DNA of 17,427 bases, from NCBI GenBank assembly GCA_905215345.1, contig CAJMPR010000038.1, forward strand, positions 1-17,427. Direction: 5' to 3'. A program made the translations under genes and the position numbers. Below are positions 12,775-17,427 of the stretch, piece after piece. This DNA comes from an uncultured bacterium (GTDB taxonomy: Bacteria > Bacteroidota > Bacteroidia > Bacteroidales > Bacteroidaceae). Under the pieces are notes generated by a model. The model saw only the letters and a program-made list of their open reading frames with translations. It ran no database searches and had not been told where the DNA came from. How positions within the stretch are numbered: position 1 is the stretch's first letter; each line of letters begins with the position of its first letter.

Positions 12775-13302
12775 TTATAATTTATACAATAGCCTCAGTT
12801 CAGTGTATCTTCTACGTTGGATTGAGGCTATTCTTTTTCCTTTATACTTGCAGAATTCCAAGTATTCTTTGTGGAACTTACGGTCGCCAGCCTCTATCTT
12901 TCGAAGCAGTTGACTTTTAGGGTATTTACCATTTCCCAAGATACGACCACAACCTACATTATAAGATAGTGTGGCCAATAATAAAGAATCCGCACCATAT
13001 CTACGGAATATGACACAAAGCTTCTTCAAATCTGAGCGCAATAAGGCATCAGCCTGTTTCTTTGTAAGACTCCAGTTTAGTTTTTCTCCTGGTTGTATGC
13101 AATGTCCGTATCCTATGTACGGATAATCTTTCTTGGTATGAAGTCCTTCATAGAATTTTATACAGACGATAGCTTTATCGAAATCAGACAAGCTATAAAT
13201 GGATGATGAATGTGGTTGATGAAGACTCTGAGCTTTTATCGGCATAAAGCCTACTATGAATAGAATTAATAGGATTATGTTTTGCTTAATGTTGTTTGTC
13301 AT
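12775..13302 (-). CDS. Exported phage-type lysozyme (GH24-like)
   Basis: A 175-residue muramidase predicted to cut peptidoglycan and open the wall for the transfer apparatus. Residues 1-25 are a signal peptide (ending MPIKAQ). The catalytic-loop region is KFYEGLHTKKDYPYIGYGH (49-67), with Glu52 as the acid and Asp59 near the second position; the Thr of T4 lysozyme (T-I-G-I-G-H) is Tyr here, as I recall for Bacteroides transfer-region lysozymes. LSYNVGCGRILGNG and the final QRRRYTELRLL are typical C-terminal segments. It is the last gene of the minus-strand transfer operon, 65 bases downstream of the ArdC-like gene, and its 3' end converges with the chaperone gene, the two stops being 9 bases apart. 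The family call is good. Confidence 0.85.
   Translation of the reverse strand: MTNNIKQNIILLILFIVGFMPIKAQSLHQPHSSSIYSLSDFDKAIVCIKFYEGLHTKKDYPYIGYGHCIQPGEKLNWSLTKKQADALLRSDLKKLCVIFRRYGADSLLLATLSYNVGCGRILGNGKYPKSQLLRKIEAGDRKFHKEYLEFCKYKGKRIASIQRRRYTELRLLYKL
12788..12832. terminator. Bidirectional hairpin inside the 3' end of the lysozyme gene
   Basis: AATAGCCTCA (12788-12797) and TGAGGCTATT (12823-12832) form a perfect 10-bp stem, extended by weaker pairs, followed on the plus strand by CTTTTT. It would end the toxin-antitoxin-chaperone transcript. On the minus strand the same bases encode the last residues of the lysozyme. Confidence 0.7.
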
Positions 13303-13316
13303 GTGTTTATAATAAA

Positions 13317-13350
13317 GACGGCAAGACCAATTTTACTCAATCTTGCCGCC
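13317..13350 (-). promoter_or_regulatory. Stem-loop between the ArdC-like and lysozyme genes
   Basis: GGCAAGA (13320-13326) and TCTTGCC (13341-13347) pair perfectly with a 14-base loop, and the stem extends with one mismatch to about 10 bp. On the minus strand it is followed by a moderately T-rich stretch (TCTTTATTAT). It could reduce read-through into the lysozyme gene or protect the upstream mRNA. Confidence 0.45.
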
Positions 13351-13367
13351 ATGTGTTTAGTTATTGG

Positions 13368-15140
13368 TTATCTTCCTCGATGGTAATGTTGCTCTTCAGC
13401 TACATTCTCGGTTTCTTGTTCACTGTCGATTTCTGCTTGATAGATCGTCATTTCAGTTAGCTTTTCATTAACTCCTTCAAGATTAGCATCCAAGTTAAAA
13501 TCATGATCGTATGGGAATTGGTGAAGCACCGACATTCCAACATTTGTTGCAGTACCAACATCCATGGTATCCTTTTCTTGACTGTATTGAACATATAGCA
13601 CACTGCCATTATTCATTTCAAAGATGGGCATACGATTGGTTGCCATTTTGCTGAATTCCTCTGCCACCATAGCTTTAGCGACGTTCTTTACATCTTCGGT
13701 AGCATCACTGGGCAAACCATAACGATTGATAGCGTCTCGTACTTCCTTTTCAGATACTTTACGCATAATATCGTAAGTACCACCTACTTGGTTATTATTG
13801 ACAACAGCATAATGGTCATCTTCGGCAATAACTGTATCTCCTGAATATTTAACGGCTTTGGCATAGGTTTTATCCATATCTATTGTATCGCCATTATCAT
13901 ATTCCCTTGCTTCTTGCAAAATTCCATTGGCATCCATTTTATCCAAACGATTAGTATCATCAGACATTTGAAGGTATTGAATGCTTGAGTAGAATACAGG
14001 CTCTTTAGCGACAGATTCTTTATTTTTTTCCTTAACTTCCTCTTTGGGTAGAATAGGATCCAACCCTTGTTCAATACGTTCATTGATGGCATCAATGCGT
14101 TGAGTAATCATAGAAGATGCTCGTTTTACATCCAACAGAGTTGTTTTGAGAAACTCTGGCGATTCTTTCAGACTTCCTAACCAAGATTTGAGGTATGCAC
14201 AAGAATCTTCTTTTACGTTTTTCTCCATACCATAACGACTAGCAATCAGGGCGGCACTAAGCTCTGCAACCAACTCTTCGCGAGAATATTCGGCAGATCC
14301 AAATCCATTTCCTTGCTTAAATCTATTCAGTCGTTCTTCCGTGCCGGTGCTATGTGTCATTTCATGGAGAAGGTTACTATAGAAGCTTTCACCATTGATA
14401 AATTGTGACTTTTCTGGTACAACAATCTCATCTTTACTGATGGAAAAGTAGGCATTATCCTGATGTTTCGGATAGATTGGACATACCCAACCATTTTTCT
14501 CAATCATGGCATCAATAGCAGGGAAATCTATCATCTTGCCATCACCTTTCATCTCTACAGTAGCGACTTTATTAGCTTCTTCAAGCTTAGCATAAAGCTC
14601 TGGACGAGCCTCCTGCAAATTGGTTTGAGCGACATTGAATACATTATAGATTTGTAATTTAGGATAAACGGCTATGTTTTTCTTTTCCTCGTTGGACATT
14701 TGCTTATAGTCGTCGTACTTAATCTTCTCATGACTATTCTTATCGATGCAGGTAAATGTCGTGATGAAAACAGGAAAACTCTTCTCACCTTTATTGATAG
14801 AGACCAATGGTAGCTTGTCACCATTCTCATCTACCATTGGCTTGCGATCTCCTTGTTTATTCTTATCGAAATTAAGGGCAGCTACACGGTCGAAGGTACA
14901 GAATACAGGTATTTTATAGCCATTCTTCTCACATTGAAGCATCAACATCAAGGCGTTCATCCCATTATACTCACGCCCATTCATATTCTTCGGCCATATC
15001 ATTGAGCCCTCGGTAAACCAAGGCTTCTTCCAGTCACTTTGTAGTGTTTCCATCTTCTCAATGAGCATATCGGCGAAACGTTCCAATGCTCTGTCTTCAG
15101 CACTTGGACCATCGCTATTATAGAATTTCTTTCCGGCCAT
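13368..15140 (-). CDS. ArdC-like antirestriction protein with zincin domain
   Basis: A 590-residue protein. The N-terminal domain (about 15-170) matches the single-strand DNA-binding domain of ArdC: KKPWFTEGSMIWPKNMNGREYNGMN (38-62) and later VYPKLQIYNVFNVAQTN. Residues 200-310 carry the zincin metallopeptidase-like domain, with HEMTH (259-263, HExxH) and the downstream EELVAE (288-293) supplying the third ligand. ArdC proteins are usually about 300 residues; here another 270 follow, acidic and low in hydrophobic content, with no domain I recognise. ArdC binds the incoming single strand and protects it from restriction. The gene starts two bases after the stop of the OB-fold gene, so the pair is coupled. 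Domain calls are firm; the C-terminal extension is of unknown role. Confidence 0.87.
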   Translation of the reverse strand: MAGKKFYNSDGPSAEDRALERFADMLIEKMETLQSDWKKPWFTEGSMIWPKNMNGREYNGMNALMLMLQCEKNGYKIPVFCTFDRVAALNFDKNKQGDRKPMVDENGDKLPLVSINKGEKSFPVFITTFTCIDKNSHEKIKYDDYKQMSNEEKKNIAVYPKLQIYNVFNVAQTNLQEARPELYAKLEEANKVATVEMKGDGKMIDFPAIDAMIEKNGWVCPIYPKHQDNAYFSISKDEIVVPEKSQFINGESFYSNLLHEMTHSTGTEERLNRFKQGNGFGSAEYSREELVAELSAALIASRYGMEKNVKEDSCAYLKSWLGSLKESPEFLKTTLLDVKRASSMITQRIDAINERIEQGLDPILPKEEVKEKNKESVAKEPVFYSSIQYLQMSDDTNRLDKMDANGILQEAREYDNGDTIDMDKTYAKAVKYSGDTVIAEDDHYAVVNNNQVGGTYDIMRKVSEKEVRDAINRYGLPSDATEDVKNVAKAMVAEEFSKMATNRMPIFEMNNGSVLYVQYSQEKDTMDVGTATNVGMSVLHQFPYDHDFNLDANLEGVNEKLTEMTIYQAEIDSEQETENVAEEQHYHRGR

Positions 15141-15142
15141 AG

Positions 15143-15766
15143 TTATGCGTTTTGGTTCATATTAGGAATTTGCTGTTTGACCCACTCCGAGATTTCATTC
15201 ACACGGCAAGAGAGGTTGAGTTTCTCCTGATAACAGCCTAGTTCCAATTCTCCCTTAATTTCTACCTTTCCACTGGGAACAAGAGCTTTGCACTCATCAT
15301 TCGAGAATCTAACAAAACGCACCCATGTGAACTCAAAGGTCTCTGCCACTTTCTCTGTACTGAAACCTGAGAAGATTTGGTAGTTTCCACCATTCTTATC
15401 GGTTTTACGGTCAATCTGCTTGCCTATAGTTCCCTTGAACTCCAAATCACCAGTTACCGAATCGGTCTGTGAGGCTGGATTCAATGTAATCTGTTTAGCA
15501 CTGAGATTTACGTACAAGTGTTCTGTGCGTTTCTTGAAATTCATCGTGCCCACAATTTCAACACGCTGGCCGATGGTCAACTTGGCTGCTTCGTTTGTGT
15601 CATAGCCGTCTTTACCTACACTAATTTCTACTGAGATACCACTACCATTACGGTCTGTTACATCTACTTTCACTGTCATGGCTGTGAAGGGTTTCCCATC
15701 TTTGCCTGTCTTCATCATCGCTGAGCGACTGATGATACCATTTACTGTTGCTTCTGCTTTAATCAT
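15143..15766 (-). CDS. Tandem OB-fold protein, probable ssDNA-binding
   Basis: A 207-residue protein made of two similar beta-rich halves. The first (about 1-95) begins IKAEATVNGIISRSAMMKTG and includes FTAMTVKVDVTD and GQRVEIVGTMNFKK. The second (about 105-195) contains LEFKGTIGKQIDRKT, TFEFTWVRFVRF and GKVEIKGELELG. Strands of the type VEI(V/K)G(T/E) are usual in OB folds of SSB-like proteins. It lies directly upstream of the ArdC-like gene, two bases apart, and its start overlaps the stop of the small membrane-protein gene by three to four bases. Both facts fit a role in covering the transferred single strand. The OB-fold call is moderate; ssDNA binding is inferred. Confidence 0.7.
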   Translation of the reverse strand: MIKAEATVNGIISRSAMMKTGKDGKPFTAMTVKVDVTDRNGSGISVEISVGKDGYDTNEAAKLTIGQRVEIVGTMNFKKRTEHLYVNLSAKQITLNPASQTDSVTGDLEFKGTIGKQIDRKTDKNGGNYQIFSGFSTEKVAETFEFTWVRFVRFSNDECKALVPSGKVEIKGELELGCYQEKLNLSCRVNEISEWVKQQIPNMNQNA

Positions 15767-16008
15767 AGTTTGTCTATTTTATTGTTGTTTGTATGTTGTT
15801 TTTCATCTTCTTCACCTGAGTTATAATCAGGTGGCATTTCTATTGCTCTTCTTAGTTCGTAGTATGTCCATGTTCCTGATATGAGGATAATGACTAAGAA
15901 TAGCTTAGCCACGAACTCATTAAAGAGAAGATAGACTCCAAAGTCCCAAAGGAACACTGCTGTTGCCAATGCCGAAATACTTGCTAACTTTCTTGTTTTG
16001 TGTGTCAT
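15763..16008 (-). CDS. Small membrane protein of the transfer operon
   Basis: An 81-residue protein with two hydrophobic helices (about residues 10-29 and 34-50) and a hydrophilic, acidic C-terminal tail (SGEEDEKQHTNNNK). I recognise no family. It lies 12 bases downstream of the peptidase gene and overlaps the OB-fold gene by an ATGA-type junction, so it is translated as part of the operon. A structural role in the transfer complex at the inner membrane is possible but unproven. Confidence 0.7.
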   Translation of the reverse strand: MTHKTRKLASISALATAVFLWDFGVYLLFNEFVAKLFLVIILISGTWTYYELRRAIEMPPDYNSGEEDEKQHTNNNKIDKL

Positions 16009-16020
16009 ATTGTTTTTGTG

Positions 16021-17427
16021 TTATCTTCGAATTACTTCATTCTGGTTTTCTGTTTGATTCTGTTGTTGCTCATAGTTCTGTGATACTTGCCCTGCCACCA
16101 CGATTGAGTTTACGATACCTGATAGTCTTTGGCGTTTCACGTCATCACTCAGTTCTGCATTATTCAGCACTTGTGATAACCTATTTAGTTCAGAAGGTGT
16201 CAGTTCATGCGAGAATTGCTGTTTGCCATTATTGATTTCCAATACTGTTTTACCATCTTCTTTTAAGACCAAGGCACTTCCTTTCATGCCGGGCAATAAG
16301 GAGGACAAGTCGATACGCTTATTAAGTGCCGCATCAGTGGCAGTCTGCATCTTCTCACTCTCAGATTTGTTATCTATCTGTACAGCCAATGCCATAAGCG
16401 AGGTAAACAGGGTCATTGCCATTTCTACAATTGGGTCACCCATACTCATATGTTCACCTGAATCTTCTGACGAGAGGATTTTCTTCATCCAATCATCCGG
16501 TGATAGAGTAGTGTCTATCTCAGGAGTATTATTGGTTTTGTATTTTGCCAACAGGTCTTCACCATTGTATAAGGCTTTCAACTGGATGTTTCCCTTTTCG
16601 GCAATCTCAGCCAAGTATGCAGCCGGATCTAAATCTCTTGTCGTTCCATCTGCAGCGATTTGTTTTACGCTCAAATGAAGATGTTCCCCAGTGGTGTGTG
16701 TACCTGTATTACCAGTTACGCCCAACCTTTGTCCTGCGTTCACTTCATCACCGGCTTTTACGTTAAGACTACTCAAATGCAGATAGCTGAGCTGAACTTT
16801 ATCACCATTCTCACGCTGATATTCCACCGTTACCGATTTGCCTCCTGCAGTGTTGGCATTTTGATTTACAGCCACTACTTTTCCCTTATCTTCTGTTGCC
16901 AAGATATCGTCCTGTTTGGTTCGGATATCAATGCCTTTGTGCATCTGTTGCTTGGAAGAATCTGTTGGATCACTACGCATTCCAAAAGGTGAAGTAACCA
17001 ATATGAATTCATTACGTTTTAGAGGAAAGGAGTAATTACTATCAGTAGTATTCATTGATACTGAATGATTACTATCATTAGTATTAGCTATACTACTATC
17101 AGTAGTTCGTGGATTCTGTTCCACACCAATCTGCTTTCCTTGGGCTTTCATTTCCTCCAAAACCATGAGGTCGTATTTAGCGAGGTCGTTACGTTCAATG
17201 ATTTTAATCAGGTTCGGAGCATACGTTCCAGCCGTAGCATATCCTGCTCGGTCTAACCCCTGTGCCCATCCTTTGTAGTTGTCGGGAGAAAGACTGAAAC
17301 AAGCTGCATAGCGTTTGTTGTTTCTCAAGAATTGACTATGGTGTTCATACGAATCACCCACACTGGCATAACTACAGAATTGTAGGCTCGGCACAGAGCG
17401 CCTTTCCGCCTTTCGGCGGTAGGTTTC
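16021..17427 (-). CDS. Glucosaminidase / M23 peptidase of the transfer region (5' end outside window)
   Basis: A two-domain peptidoglycan hydrolase running off the right edge; 468 codons are visible and the frame stays open to 17427, so an internal GTG at 17394 is not its start. The visible N-terminal part is the end of a FlgJ-like glucosaminidase (GH73) domain: YASVGDSYEHHSQFL, NNKRYA, and YKGWAQGLDRAGYAT. A Ser/Thr/Asn-rich linker follows. Then comes an M23 (LytM-type) endopeptidase domain with zinc ligands HKGID (His and Asp) and HLHLS (second His), plus GVTGNTGTHTTGEH. A hydrophobic segment, MAMTLFTSLMALAVQI, and a polar tail end the protein. It would cut glycan strands and crosslinks to make room for the conjugation machinery. 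It is the first visible gene of the minus-strand operon. Confidence 0.88.
   Translation of the reverse strand, partial: ETYRRKAERRSVPSLQFCSYASVGDSYEHHSQFLRNNKRYAACFSLSPDNYKGWAQGLDRAGYATAGTYAPNLIKIIERNDLAKYDLMVLEEMKAQGKQIGVEQNPRTTDSSIANTNDSNHSVSMNTTDSNYSFPLKRNEFILVTSPFGMRSDPTDSSKQQMHKGIDIRTKQDDILATEDKGKVVAVNQNANTAGGKSVTVEYQRENGDKVQLSYLHLSSLNVKAGDEVNAGQRLGVTGNTGTHTTGEHLHLSVKQIAADGTTRDLDPAAYLAEIAEKGNIQLKALYNGEDLLAKYKTNNTPEIDTTLSPDDWMKKILSSEDSGEHMSMGDPIVEMAMTLFTSLMALAVQIDNKSESEKMQTATDAALNKRIDLSSLLPGMKGSALVLKEDGKTVLEINNGKQQFSHELTPSELNRLSQVLNNAELSDDVKRQRLSGIVNSIVVAGQVSQNYEQQQNQTENQNEVIRR
17405..17420. repeat. Short inverted repeat inside the peptidase gene
   Basis: CCGCC and GGCGG form a small hairpin around TTTC, within the coding region near the right edge. 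It is probably incidental to codon choice (Tyr-Arg-Arg-Lys-Ala). Confidence 0.25.

Noticed and set aside
1..17427. CRISPR arrays, tRNA and rRNA genes, and complete insertion sequences
   Set aside because: No regularly spaced repeats, no cloverleaf or rRNA sequence and no transposase were found; the only recombinase-like gene lacks catalytic residues.

Overview
This window looks like a piece of a conjugative or mobilizable element from the phylum Bacteroidota, most likely a gut or oral member of the Bacteroidales. The evidence is the gene content: a MobV-type relaxase, an OmpA-family protein, a phage-type lysozyme, an ArdC-like zincin and a glucosaminidase/M23 peptidase, a set typical of Bacteroides transfer regions. 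In addition, several promoters match the Bacteroidota -7 consensus TAnnTTTG, and Shine-Dalgarno sites are mostly weak.

Positions 1-3330 form an AT-rich accessory module: a TetA-like MFS efflux pump (71-1279), an ArdA-type antirestriction protein with an unusual C-terminal half (1639-2100), and the streptomycin adenylyltransferase gene aadS (2332-3195). aadS sits between two long imperfect palindromes (2113-2305 and 3203-3334) that share a perfect 32-bp direct repeat. Their end triplets have the AAC...GTT layout and the R''/R' complementarity expected of integron attC sites, so aadS appears to be a cassette of about 1029 bp. The last palindrome runs directly into the 3' end of a DUF1294 gene, which seems to have lost its natural C-terminus.

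Positions 3331-4511 hold a minus-strand operon: a serine-recombinase-like protein lacking key catalytic residues, a TIGR04076-type small protein, and the interrupted DUF1294 gene. Its promoter lies inside what a naive reading-frame call would make the N-terminus of the recombinase.

Positions 4879-10625 run on the plus strand: a promoter, three tightly packed genes of unknown function (the last a membrane protein), a winged-helix protein, an oriT-like region rich in hairpins (7318-7571), the MobV relaxase, and a secreted OmpA-family protein closed by a rho-independent terminator. A small exported protein with a DUF4177-like motif follows.

Positions 11293-12765 hold the most interesting block: a possible toxin, an XRE antitoxin with a C-terminal tail, and a SecB-like chaperone, in that order under one promoter. 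This is the architecture of a tripartite toxin-antitoxin-chaperone (TAC) system. The toxin assignment rests mostly on position.

Positions 12775-17427 are a minus-strand operon entering from beyond the right edge: glucosaminidase/M23 peptidase (5' end outside the window), small membrane protein, tandem OB-fold protein, ArdC-like antirestriction zincin and exported lysozyme. These would open the peptidoglycan for the transfer apparatus and protect incoming DNA in the recipient. The window thus combines DNA processing, cell-wall remodelling, two different antirestriction proteins, drug resistance and a probable addiction or defence module.
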